Notes under the pieces: generated by a model
Database searches by the model: none
What the model was told of the DNA's origin: nothing
The model's input: the letters and a program-made list of their open reading frames with translations, nothing else
Source: Pseudomonas brassicacearum
Lineage (GTDB): Bacteria > Pseudomonadota > Gammaproteobacteria > Pseudomonadales > Pseudomonadaceae
Assembly: GCF_000585995.1 (NCBI RefSeq)
Contig: NZ_CP007410.1
Span: 5,545,430 to 5,609,429 of the forward strand
Direction: 5' to 3'
Length of the DNA: 64,000 bases
Translations under genes and position numbers: made by a program
Shown here: positions 40,150 through 48,396 of the stretch, one piece after another
Layout: the number at the start of each line of letters is the position of its first letter
Numbering within the stretch: the first letter of the stretch is position 1

Positions 40150-41358
40150 ATGGCAAACCCCTACCGCGAACTTTTCTCCACCCCGGGCGCCATCGGGCTA
40201 GTGATTACGAGCGCCATTGCCCGTCTGCCACAGGCAATGATCGGCATTGGCATCATCACCATGTTGGTGCAGCAGACAGGACTTTATTGGCTGGCTGGCG
40301 CGGTCGCCGGTACTTATACCCTGGCGACTGCGCTTATCGGTCCGCAAGTATCGAAACTTGTCGACCGGCGGGGGCAACGCCGGGTTCTGTCCCCTTTGGC
40401 GACCTTCAGCACCAGTATGCTGCTCGCGCTGATCATTGCCGTGTATATGAGCGCTCCGGTCACACTACTATTTATTCTCGCGGCATTGGCAGGCACGATG
40501 CCAAGCATGCCCGCCATGATAAGGGCACGCTGGATACAGCTTTTCCGTGGCAAGCCACAGCTACACACAGCCTTTTCCCTGGATACAGTCATAACTGAAC
40601 TAGCCTTTGTCATCGGCCCACCACTTGCCATTGGTTTGAGCATCAACTTTTTCGCCCAAGCCGGGCCCCTTGCTGCGGTCTTGTTGTTGGTGGTCGGCGT
40701 GACGGCGTTTCTTATGCAGCGGCAGACGGAACCGAAGGTGGTCGTGGGCACGGCAAGGAGCACAGGGTCGACCTTGCTTATCCCCGGTGTTCCTACCATC
40801 GTGCTCGCACTGTTGGCGATGGGCGTAATTGGAGGATCCGTTGACGTGGCGGTTGTCGCCTTCGCCAACGCACAGGGCTGGCCGGCGTCTGCCAGCTTCA
40901 TCCTGGCAGCCTATGCCCTCGGCTCACTGATCGCAGGCCTGACGTTCGGCGCCTTAAGGGTTTCCATGCCGATTGATCAGCAGTTTTTTATCGGGTCGCT
41001 GGTAACGGCAGTCACTGCTGTGTTGCCCATTCTTTCACCGAACGTCTATGTCCTTTCCGGGATGCTATTTGTGGCAGGCGTGTCGTTTGCGCCAACGATG
41101 GTCATCATCATGAATCTCGGTACGATGATTGTTCCGCCTTCCAGGATCACCGAAGGGTTTACGTGGATGTCGACCGGCGTCAGCATCGGCGTAGCGCTCG
41201 GCGGTGTATTGGCGGGCTTGGTCATCGACGTTTGTGGCGCGCAGGCAGGGTTCGGCGTCGCGATTGTCGCGGGCCTGGCCATGGTGCTCATAGTGCTTCT
41301 AGGGCTGCGCACACTGCGCACTTCGTCTGCAACTAGTCACGAAATCACCTTCCAGTGA
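40150..41358 (+). CDS. MFS transporter
   Basis: 402 residues and 12 membrane helices. The MFS loop 2-3 motif is seen as SKLVDRRGQRRVLS, and the second half has GSLIAGLTFGALR. AGGAAG precedes ATG 40150. Nothing nearby points to a substrate; sequence feel is of an efflux-type permease. It opens the accessory region and its codon choice is looser than that of ychF before it. Confidence 0.85.
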   Translation: MANPYRELFSTPGAIGLVITSAIARLPQAMIGIGIITMLVQQTGLYWLAGAVAGTYTLATALIGPQVSKLVDRRGQRRVLSPLATFSTSMLLALIIAVYMSAPVTLLFILAALAGTMPSMPAMIRARWIQLFRGKPQLHTAFSLDTVITELAFVIGPPLAIGLSINFFAQAGPLAAVLLLVVGVTAFLMQRQTEPKVVVGTARSTGSTLLIPGVPTIVLALLAMGVIGGSVDVAVVAFANAQGWPASASFILAAYALGSLIAGLTFGALRVSMPIDQQFFIGSLVTAVTAVLPILSPNVYVLSGMLFVAGVSFAPTMVIIMNLGTMIVPPSRITEGFTWMSTGVSIGVALGGVLAGLVIDVCGAQAGFGVAIVAGLAMVLIVLLGLRTLRTSSATSHEITFQ

Positions 41359-41470
41359 TATGCATTACTGGACTTGATGCATGCCTCGATTTCCAGAACC
41401 CTTTCAGCGTGGAGGCGCTAGCCGGCGGGGCGTGGCAGCAATCACTGCCACGCCACTTCTCATGTGGCCG

Positions 41471-43534
41471 TCAAGTCAATAGATGCCCTGGATCGATCTC
41501 CGGGGCAACCCCAATCAGCCCTACCTGCGCGTCGGGCGCAAAGATCATGTCGTCGTCTTCAAGGTTTTCCCGCCAGTCCCCGACAAGCGCGATCTGGAAC
41601 CAGTGGCCTTGTGCGTCCGCTTCCGCATCCTTCAGATAAGTGCGGTCCAGCTCCTTGTTGTAAACCATCTCCAGCGTAGTGCCCGTTCCATCTCCGAAAG
41701 CGGTATAGCCCAGGGTCGATACATCGATCTTGTCGTCAACCGTAAAGCCTTCAATAAGGTCGGCAAAGCTCTGGTTGTCAGTGCGGTAGCTGTCCTCGGT
41801 AGAGGTATAGCGGAACACGTCGTCGTTTTGGTGGTTATCTGTCCACAACGAGATGTCGCTTCTATCCCCGCCGTTGAGGCGGTCGGCGCCCGCCCCGCCA
41901 ATGATGACATCAGCTCCAGCACCGCCGTTGATACGGTCATTGCCGCCCAGGCCATAGATGATTTCCGACAAGGCAGAACCGGTAATCGTATTGTTGGCCG
42001 ACGTACCTTCAACAGTGGGCGAGGTGAACACCAGGTTGGTGCTGTCCAGTTGCCCCACCAGGTTGCCGTCCAAGGCCAATTCAAACCGTTGCCCGGAGGC
42101 ATCCGCGTCGTAGCTCTTGAGGTAGGTGCGAGTGCCGTCTGCGCTGGCCACAACAGCCAAGGTGCCGTCATGGCCGTTGCCAATGCCGGTGAAGCCCAGG
42201 GCAGTCAGGTCGATGCGGTCCTCAGAGGCGTCGAAGTCCTGGACCCGGTCGCTGTTGTTTTGCGTGGCCGTGCGGAAACTGTCGTTCAGTTCGGTAAAGC
42301 GGAAGATGTCAGCGCCAGCGCCACCTTGCAGAAAGTCGCGTCCACCGTTGCCTTGGAGTACATCATCACCCGCCAAGCCGTGGATGATTTCGGTGGCATC
42401 GGTCCCCTGCAAGATTTCTTCACCCGCATACCCGTCCACATGGAGCTTGCCGTCCTGGCTGCCGAAACTAGTATCCACACTGCCATCCGCGTTCAAGCGG
42501 ATGACGCTGAAGTCCCCATTGCTCGTGCCGGCAGCCAGGATCTTGCCATCGCCTTGTACCGTCAGAGCCACAGGCGTGTCGGCCTCGAAGGTCACCATGC
42601 CATTGGAGCCAAAGCCGGTATCAAAGGAGCCGTCAGCGTTAAGCCGCGCTACAGTCGCCAAGGTGCTGCCTTCGCCATGGCCCATGACGATGATCTTGCC
42701 ATCAGCCTGCACGGTGACCACTGAATCTTCGCCAAACCCCATGGCGCTGCTCAAGTAGAGGACACCGTCATCACCGAAATGGGTATCTGGCTGGCCGTCG
42801 GGGTTGAAGCGCTGCAGGGCGTACATTGGATCACCCGCGCCGGCGGCATTGTACGCAGCCCCGATCACAACACCTCCATCTGCCTGCACCGCAGTGGAAA
42901 TCCCGCCGTTGTAGTAGGCGTCTTCGGGAATGTTGACGGTCAGCACGCCATGGTTACCGAAGCCGTCGACGAAGGTGCCGTCATTGCCGATCCTGGTCAC
43001 TGTGGCCTGGTCAAACCCGCGGGCACTGACCTGGAATGTGCCATCGGTATTGGCCGTCAGGTCGATGTCCTTGAAGGCGTGGTTGATGTCGACCGAGATA
43101 GCGCCGTTTTGGCCGAAGGTGGCATCGCGTGTTCCGTCGCTGTTGAAGCGCTCCACCTGTAGGCCGGTTTCCAGCGCGATAGCGATAAGCACCTTGCCAT
43201 CGGGCTGCACCGCCGTCAGCTCGTAGCGCGACGCTGGGGCTATGGCAGCCGGTATGCTGTCGACGCCACCCTCATGGAAGCTGGTGTCCAGGCTACCGTC
43301 CGCGTTCAGGCGGATAACGGAATGGTTCTGTTCGTAGCCGTAGCTTTCCTCGCCTGGCGCCCCGGGGTATCCCCATGCCAGGTACTCGGTATAGCCGCCG
43401 ACCAATATCTTGCCGTCGGGCTGGATAACGATGCTCTGGTTATCATCGAACTGGCCGGTGAGGTCGACCTGGACAGTGCCCGGGCCGGTTCTCACGGTAT
43501 GGGTATTTGCCATCGTGCTGTCGGTGGTTGCCAT
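41471..43534 (-). CDS. Delta-60 repeat / RTX calcium-binding protein, probably type I secreted
   Basis: 687 residues, acidic, no signal peptide. Six delta-60 type repeats (about 38-90, 110-145, 162-197, 217-258, 276-313, 327-361), each with a QPDGKILVGG-like strand and an RLNADGSxDTSFG-like end, suggest a beta-propeller. Two RTX nonapeptide groups follow (LAGDDVLQGNGGRDFLQGG; LGGNDRINGGAGADVIIGG). Each is followed by a similar module of about 97 residues (409-505 and 571-667) with F-R-F/Y-T, D-S-F/Y-R-T, D-R/K-I-D, L-G-F/Y-T and R-T-Y-L-K. The RTX part and missing leader fit type I export, but no exporter genes are adjacent. AAGGA precedes the ATG. Confidence 0.85.
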   Translation of the reverse strand: MATTDSTMANTHTVRTGPGTVQVDLTGQFDDNQSIVIQPDGKILVGGYTEYLAWGYPGAPGEESYGYEQNHSVIRLNADGSLDTSFHEGGVDSIPAAIAPASRYELTAVQPDGKVLIAIALETGLQVERFNSDGTRDATFGQNGAISVDINHAFKDIDLTANTDGTFQVSARGFDQATVTRIGNDGTFVDGFGNHGVLTVNIPEDAYYNGGISTAVQADGGVVIGAAYNAAGAGDPMYALQRFNPDGQPDTHFGDDGVLYLSSAMGFGEDSVVTVQADGKIIVMGHGEGSTLATVARLNADGSFDTGFGSNGMVTFEADTPVALTVQGDGKILAAGTSNGDFSVIRLNADGSVDTSFGSQDGKLHVDGYAGEEILQGTDATEIIHGLAGDDVLQGNGGRDFLQGGAGADIFRFTELNDSFRTATQNNSDRVQDFDASEDRIDLTALGFTGIGNGHDGTLAVVASADGTRTYLKSYDADASGQRFELALDGNLVGQLDSTNLVFTSPTVEGTSANNTITGSALSEIIYGLGGNDRINGGAGADVIIGGAGADRLNGGDRSDISLWTDNHQNDDVFRYTSTEDSYRTDNQSFADLIEGFTVDDKIDVSTLGYTAFGDGTGTTLEMVYNKELDRTYLKDAEADAQGHWFQIALVGDWRENLEDDDMIFAPDAQVGLIGVAPEIDPGHLLT

Positions 43535-43746
43535 GGGTTAATCCTTTAACGGGTGTTGAATCCGTCACTCTAGTAGAGCGATAAGGAATCGCACGCGGCT
43601 CCATCGTTGGCACCAGCAGCGTCCGACCGGTGGTTTGTTGTAGGCGCTTGGCTTCGCTGATTCTTCTCAGGACTTAGATTTGGGTGTATATCCTTTTTTT
43701 TGGTAACGGCCACTGGCGGTTCCGCTCTTACAGCGGGTCACTTTTG

Positions 43747-43755
43747 GAAAAGCGC
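43747..43755 (+). repeat. Target-site duplication, left (GAAAAGCGC)
   Basis: GAAAAGCGC abuts the left IS end and is repeated at 45015-45023. Copy 1 of the element has a single related stretch (GAAAAGCGCGAAAGT), as expected for a duplication made at insertion. Confidence 0.9.
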
Positions 43756-45014
43756 TGTACGGACCGGACACATGGTTGACGGGTGTGCGGGGACATGGTG
43801 GACACTTTCCAGCGAGCCAATTTCGCCGGAAAGCCATCATGCCCTGGACCACGAGAGACGCCATGAGCCTGAAAGAAGAGTTCGTTGCCTTAGCACGGCA
43901 ACCCGGCAGCAATAAACGTGAGCTGTGTCGACGATTCGGCATCAGCCCGCAAACAGCCTACAAGTGGCTAGATCGCTACAAGGCGCATGGTCAGCAGGGT
44001 CTGCAAGAGAAGTCCCGCAGACCCGCGACCAGCCCCAAACTGACCCAGGCCGCCATGGAGGCACAAGTCGTCGCCCTTAGGCAGGCCCATCCGGCATGGG
44101 GCGGACGCACGATTAGCAGCCTGTTGGAAAAGCGTATCGCCCCCAGCACCGTCACCAATGTCTTGCACCGGCACGGCCTGATCCAGCCTTCTCAGAGAGA
44201 GCAATCGGCAACGCTGAGATTTGAACACGACGCGCCTAATGATCTTTGGCAGATGGATTTCAAAGGGCATTTTGCGCTGCAACAAGGTCGATGCCATCCC
44301 CTGACCCTGCTGGACGATCACTCTCGGTTCAGCCTAGCCATTGAGGCTTGTGACAACGAACGGGGAGCCACGGTGAAGGAGAGGATGATCGAGGTTTTTC
44401 AACGCTATGGCTTGCCGGCGCGTATCAACGTCGATAACGGCCCACCTTGGGGCTCGCCACGCAATCCGGGTGAAGTGACAGAGCTGAGTATCTGGCTGAT
44501 TCGCCTGGGGATCCGGATCAGTTTCAGCCGTCCTCGCCATCCTCAAACCAATGGAAAGATCGAACGTTTCCACCGCTCACTCAAAGCAGAGGTGCTGGAT
44601 GGGCGTCATTTTTCCACGCTAATGGACGCTCAATCGGCTTTTGATCGATGGCGTGAGGTTTATAACCTGCAGCGCCCCCATCAGGCGCTGGGCTACAAGG
44701 TGCCTATGGACCGCTATCGGAGCAGCCCCTGGGCGTATCCGCAGCAACTGTCAGAGTTTGAATATGGTCCGGATGATGTGTTGGCCAAGGTGTATCACAG
44801 TCGATTTCGCTTCCAGAAACGCTACTTCAGCATCGCCAAAGGACTGGTAGGACAGCACATCGCAATACGCCCTAACGCTGAAAGCGATGGCTTGTTTGAC
44901 GTCTATTTCTGCCATCACTTTTTACGGACCTTCGACGTGAATAACCCTGACTACGGCGCATAATGTGTCCACTATGTCTCCGCACAGGTGTCAACCATGT
45001 GTCCGGTCCGTACA
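43756..45014 (+). mobile_element. IS481-family insertion sequence, complete
   Basis: 1,259 bases. The terminal inverted repeats begin with 25 identical bases (TGTACGGACCGGACACATGG continuing TTGAC) at 43756-43780 and 44990-45014, and stay similar for about 40 bases. It is flanked by a perfect 9-bp duplication GAAAAGCGC. One transposase gene fills it. TGT ends, length, single frame and DDE spacing fit IS481. The undamaged ends and duplication suggest recent, possibly still active, insertion. Confidence 0.93.
43839..44963 (+). CDS. IS481-family transposase
   Basis: 374 residues from ATG 43839 (GGAAAG upstream); the frame is open from 43776 inside the terminal repeat. An N-terminal helix-turn-helix (NKRELCRRFGISPQTAYKWL) is followed by an rve/DDE integrase core with the Asp of QMDFKGHF, the Asp of NVDNGPP and the Glu of NGKIERFHRSLK. 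It cuts and joins the IS ends. No frameshift or stop interrupts it. Confidence 0.93.
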   Translation: MPWTTRDAMSLKEEFVALARQPGSNKRELCRRFGISPQTAYKWLDRYKAHGQQGLQEKSRRPATSPKLTQAAMEAQVVALRQAHPAWGGRTISSLLEKRIAPSTVTNVLHRHGLIQPSQREQSATLRFEHDAPNDLWQMDFKGHFALQQGRCHPLTLLDDHSRFSLAIEACDNERGATVKERMIEVFQRYGLPARINVDNGPPWGSPRNPGEVTELSIWLIRLGIRISFSRPRHPQTNGKIERFHRSLKAEVLDGRHFSTLMDAQSAFDRWREVYNLQRPHQALGYKVPMDRYRSSPWAYPQQLSEFEYGPDDVLAKVYHSRFRFQKRYFSIAKGLVGQHIAIRPNAESDGLFDVYFCHHFLRTFDVNNPDYGA

Positions 45015-45023
45015 GAAAAGCGC
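45015..45023 (+). repeat. Target-site duplication, right (GAAAAGCGC)
   Basis: Second copy of the 9-bp duplication, followed by CAAAAGTAACC, which continues the left arm of the palindromic element. Confidence 0.9.
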
Positions 45024-45213
45024 CAAAAGTAACCAAAAACGCTTTGCCCCACCACTCGGTGCCTCGCTAGGGCTCGGCATGCCCGAACGTAGGTATTGCT
45101 CCGTGGGCCGCCGCGAAGGGCCATCCATGGCCCAGCGCGGCTACCTCGGCATCCATGCCGAGGTGCCCACTGCGCAATACCTACGTTCGGCCAGCGTGGT
45201 TAATGGGGCGTCG

Positions 45214-45230
45214 AGATCAAGATCAAGATC
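45214..45230 (+). repeat. AGATCA hexanucleotide array, short allele (2.8 copies)
   Basis: Two AGATCA units and AGATC, followed by TAAAGCAGAGCAAG exactly as after the long array of copy 1. Confidence 0.95.
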
Positions 45231-45284
45231 TAAAGCAGAGCAAGAGCGGGGTATATCCAGCATCTATGTGGCTGGACCACCGCT

Positions 45285-45450
45285 ATCGCGAGCAAGCTCG
45301 CTCCCACAGGATACGCAGGTGTTCACAGCATCTGCACACGACACAAAAAAACTGTGGGAGCGAGCTTGCTCGCGATGAGGCCAGCCCCTTCAACATCTTC
45401 ATCGACAGTGACATCGCCTTCGCGAGCAAGCCCGCTCCCACAGGAGGAAC
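45285..45450 (+). repeat. Three REP elements in the centre of copy 2
   Basis: ATCGCGAGCAAGCTCGCTCC (about 45285), its reverse complement about 45353-45378, and TTCGCGAGCAAGCCCGCTCC (about 45419). Copy 1 has only one REP here, so a REP pair has been gained in copy 2 or lost from copy 1. Confidence 0.85.
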
Positions 45451-45796
45451 GCGTACACCCCGAACCAGGTCGGCTATCAGGCCGCCTCGCTTTGGCTTTT
45501 GATCTGGGGCGCCCCGTTAAACCACGCTGGCCGAACGCAGGCATTGTGGAGTGGGCATCCCGGCATGGATGCCGGGATAGCCGCGCTGGGCCATGGATGG
45601 CCCTTCGCGGCGGGCCCACGGAGCAATGCCGGAGAGAGGGCATGCCGAGCCCTAGCGAGGCACCGAGTGGTGGGGCAAGAGCGTTTTGCTTACTTTTGCG
45701 CTCCTCAAAAGTGAGCCGCTGTAAGAGCGGAACCGCCAGCAGCCGTTACCGCAGAAACGGATATACACACAAACCCAAAAATCCAAGACGAGCCCC

Positions 45797-45840
45797 AAAA
45801 AAAGGTGCCATCCCCCTCAGGAAGAAGCACCGTTTTTTCT
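45797..45840 (-). terminator. Rho-independent terminator of the Gly-rich protein gene
   Basis: On the minus strand AAAAAACGGTGC and GGCACCTTTTTTT flank a loop and end in a T run, 26 bases past the stop codon of the leftward gene. As in copy 1, it abuts the right end of the palindromic element. Confidence 0.78.
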
Positions 45841-45866
45841 AATCGGCACCGTGGCCTCGCCCCAGG

Positions 45867-46454
45867 CTAGAACAGATAGCCTATGTAAATCGCAGCGCCA
45901 CCACCGGCCTGCAGGCCAGCGTTCATGCCAGCCATGACCACCGCCCCCTTGGCCGACTTCGCCAACCGCTGGTTGACCAGCGTAGAAGCAATGAGCGAGG
46001 TCGCCGGGTTGGCACTCAGCGCCATCGACAACGCCAGCAACTTGGGATCAAGCCCAAACAACAGCGCCGTGGCCGAACCACCGATGCCCAGGCCCACCCC
46101 TACTTCGGTGTACATGCAAGGCCCGGTGATGTCGTCACTGGTCAGGTCGCGACTGACCAACGCATCGCTGACAAACACCTTGCCGGTGCTGGGAAATGCC
46201 TCCGCCGCGCCGGCCGCAGCTACACCCTTGCCCTTGATCTGGATATTGATCTTGCCGAAACGCGGCAGCCGCGCACCAAATCCGACACCCACCCCGACGC
46301 CGCCGTAGCGGTAGCTGATGTCCTCGCCCTCGGGCGAACGCAGGATGATCGAACCGCCACTGCCCGCCACCATGACCACGGTCAGGCCACCGCCGCTGGC
46401 GGTCTGATACTGCCAGCGACTTTCGTTGACCGGGATCGGGATGTTGTTGCTCAT
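45867..46454 (-). CDS. Gly-rich hypothetical protein
   Basis: 195 residues, no signal peptide. The middle is Gly/Val-rich (YRYGGVGVGVGFGARLP), followed by a beta-like KINIQIKGKG and, near 115-165, two weakly hydrophobic segments (GVGLGIGGSATALLFGLD; then KLLALSMALSANPATSL). The C-terminus AGLQAGGGAAIYIGYLF is again Gly-rich and hydrophobic. I do not recognise the family. Its ribosome site AAGGA lies inside the last codons of the DUF3592 gene, so the two are coupled. A membrane-active or membrane-anchored product is possible. Confidence 0.65.
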   Translation of the reverse strand: MSNNIPIPVNESRWQYQTASGGGLTVVMVAGSGGSIILRSPEGEDISYRYGGVGVGVGFGARLPRFGKINIQIKGKGVAAAGAAEAFPSTGKVFVSDALVSRDLTSDDITGPCMYTEVGVGLGIGGSATALLFGLDPKLLALSMALSANPATSLIASTLVNQRLAKSAKGAVVMAGMNAGLQAGGGAAIYIGYLF

Positions 46455-46457
46455 ACC

Positions 46458-46901
46458 TTAAAGTCCTTTATGTGAATGAACCGCACCGCGACCGCGCTGA
46501 CGGATAGCCTTTGCCAGACCGACAAGCGTGAACACCAGGCCGATAAGCCCCAGGACTCCGGAAGTGCCCCACAGCGCGGCCGAGTCATCGACGATGGCGC
46601 TGTTGGCCGGCTGCTCGGGCAGGTAATGCACCCGCACCGGCTGCCCCTGCTGATAGCCGAAGATGAAGCCGCCCTGGGGGTAGGAGATTTTTTCACCACT
46701 GCCCGTGGTGAAGGCGATCTCTGGATGCGAACCACCGGCATTCAAGTGGCTGACGATGCCATCGGCGGTCTGTGCGCGGTCGAGAAACTCGCGTCGCTCA
46801 AGCGTGAGATTGATGGCAATGCTCAACAAGCCGATACCAATCAGGGCAAACAGCAGGCCCAGCAATATCTTCCCGATGTGTGACGGGGTGTAGTTAGCCA
46901 T
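46458..46901 (-). CDS. DUF3592 domain membrane protein
   Basis: 147 residues. TM helices at about 12-31 (LLGLLFALIGIGLLSIAINL) and 112-132 (GTSGVLGLIGLVFTLVGLA) flank an extracytoplasmic beta domain with YPQGGFIFGYQQGQPVRVHY, the typical DUF3592 core. Function unknown. The frame opens upstream to 46967, but ATG 46901 starts just before the first helix. It precedes and is coupled to the Gly-rich gene. Confidence 0.8.
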   Translation of the reverse strand: MANYTPSHIGKILLGLLFALIGIGLLSIAINLTLERREFLDRAQTADGIVSHLNAGGSHPEIAFTTGSGEKISYPQGGFIFGYQQGQPVRVHYLPEQPANSAIVDDSAALWGTSGVLGLIGLVFTLVGLAKAIRQRGRGAVHSHKGL

Positions 46902-47059
46902 GGCTTGTCTCAGTGTTCGTCCATGAAGAGGGCCGTCAGGATAGCAAGAAGCGACGCTGTGCCGCACCTCCAGAAAATCATTCCCGGAATCGCACGACGC
47001 CAGGAGAAGGCCTCTCAGAGGTCAGTGGTGATAAACACCCTGATCGACTACCATGCCGA

Positions 47060-47249
47060 CCGCCGGTTCCCCAACGGGACTAATAGGGAATCCGAGATGC
47101 CTCGCACGGCATCAAACGGAACTGCCCCCGCAACTGTAGGTGCTGAGCCTGCTCCACAATGGCCACTGGGATCGCCCCGGGAAGGCTGGAGCCAGGCGAT
47201 GACGCATCAGTCAGGAGACCTGCCGGCCAAGTCAATCACTAACCGGCGG
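47060..47249 (+). promoter_or_regulatory. Cobalamin (AdoCbl) riboswitch
   Basis: The closing stem P1 is CCGCCGGTT (47060-47068) with AACCGGCGG (47241-47249). Between them lie the class landmarks in order: TAATAGGGAA, AACTGCCCCCGCAACTGTAG, GGCCACTGGG, CCGGGAAGG, the kinked GCGATGACGCATCAG and TCAGGAGACCTGCCGG, the last containing the B12-box end. Ligand binding normally lowers expression of the downstream uptake genes. A small hairpin (GTGTCC/GGACAT) right after P1 may belong to the switch. Confidence 0.95.
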
Positions 47250-47382
47250 GGTGTCCGGGAAGGACATCCTTGCGCTGCGCGTCACTGGGCCGATCGGCAC
47301 TTCAGTGCTTTAGCGGCAGCGTTCGATGATGTGTTTTCCAGTCCGTCCCCTGCTCCGTGTACGGTCAACTGGAGATTGCATC

Positions 47383-48396
47383 ATGCTGCTGCCCCGCCTT
47401 GTCCCCCTCGTCATTGCCCTGGGTCTGCCGTGCCTCGCCCATGCGGCCCCGACTCAATACCCCCTGACCCTCGAGAACTGCGGCAGCACGCTGACCTTTG
47501 AGCAATCACCCAGTCGCGCCGTGACCATCGGCCAGGCCGGCACTGAAATGCTCTATGCCATGGGGTTGAGCGACAAGGTGGTCGGCACTTCGCTCTGGTT
47601 CAACGATGTGCAGGTGAAATACAAGGCGCAGGACGACAAGATCGAACGCCTGGCCGATAACGAGCCGAGCTTCGAGGGGGTGATCGGCAAACGTCCGCAG
47701 TTGGTGGTGGCGGAACTGGAATGGACGGTCGGACCGCAAGGCGTGGTCGGCACCCGCCAGCAGTTTCACGAACTGAAGATCCCGACCTACTTGATGCCCT
47801 CCGATTGCGAGGCCAAGGATAATCTGGTCGGTGCGGATGGCACGCGGCTGGAGGCGTTTCGCATCGACAGTATCTACAAGAGCATCAGCCAGTTGGCTGA
47901 AATCTTCGACGTACAGGAGCGTGGCCAGCAGTTGAACGCTCAACTCAAGGACAGCCTGGCGAAGTCTATCGCCACGGTGCAGGCCAAGGACCTCAAGCAG
48001 ACGAGCGCGCTGTTCTGGTTCTCCAGCGCCAGTTTGGACATCGACCCCTATGTGGCTGGGCACAAGGGCGTTCCTGACTTCATGCTCAGTACCCTGGGCG
48101 TGCGCAACGTGATCGAGTCCGACGAGGAATGGCCGACCGTCGGCTGGGAAACCATCGCCAAGGCCAACCCGACCTTCCTGGTCATTGCCCGCATGGATCG
48201 CCGACGCTTTCCGGCTGACGACCATGAAAAGAAGCTGCAATTCCTGCGCAGTGACCCGGTGACCCGTAATATGGACGCGGTGAAAAACAACCGCATCATC
48301 ATTCTCGATGCGATGGCCATGCAAGCCAGCATCAGAATGTTCGACGGCCTGGAAACCCTGGCAACGGCCATCAGCGGCTACGACCTGCCGAAATGA
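47383..48396 (+). CDS. Cobalamin-type ABC transporter, substrate-binding protein (BtuF-like)
   Basis: 337 residues. Signal peptide to about residue 22 (ALGLPCLAHA|APTQ), then a helical-backbone periplasmic binding fold with RAVTIGQAGTEMLYAMGL and the second lobe EWPTVGWETIAKANPTFLV. It delivers a ligand to the permease encoded next. The family also binds ferric siderophores, but the upstream riboswitch argues for a corrinoid. The frame is open from 47326; ATG 47383 begins the signal peptide. Stop overlaps the permease start (ATGA). Confidence 0.9.
   Translation: MLLPRLVPLVIALGLPCLAHAAPTQYPLTLENCGSTLTFEQSPSRAVTIGQAGTEMLYAMGLSDKVVGTSLWFNDVQVKYKAQDDKIERLADNEPSFEGVIGKRPQLVVAELEWTVGPQGVVGTRQQFHELKIPTYLMPSDCEAKDNLVGADGTRLEAFRIDSIYKSISQLAEIFDVQERGQQLNAQLKDSLAKSIATVQAKDLKQTSALFWFSSASLDIDPYVAGHKGVPDFMLSTLGVRNVIESDEEWPTVGWETIAKANPTFLVIARMDRRRFPADDHEKKLQFLRSDPVTRNMDAVKNNRIIILDAMAMQASIRMFDGLETLATAISGYDLPK

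Larger units (their letters stand above)
43682..45775 (+). repeat. Large palindromic element, copy 2 (split by an IS)
   Basis: The left arm is in two pieces, 43682-43755 and 45015-45210; the right arm is 45508-45775. Both match copy 1 at 8981-9724 (GCCCCACCACTCGGTGCCTC, CCATCCATGGCCCAGCGCGG, GCCAGCGTGGTTAATGGGGC and the ends ATATACACAC). Removing the IS and one copy of its target duplication restores a continuous arm. The centre carries a short AGATCA array and three REPs. Confidence 0.88.

Noticed and set aside
41483..42724. 413-codon plus-strand frame opposite the RTX protein
   Set aside because: Antisense of a repeat-rich gene; the minus-strand frame has clear delta-60 and RTX repeats.
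40150..46901. Genomic island integrated at a tRNA
   Set aside because: The region looks accessory, but no integrase, flanking tRNA or direct-repeat att sites were found at its edges; the only tRNA is at 36164.
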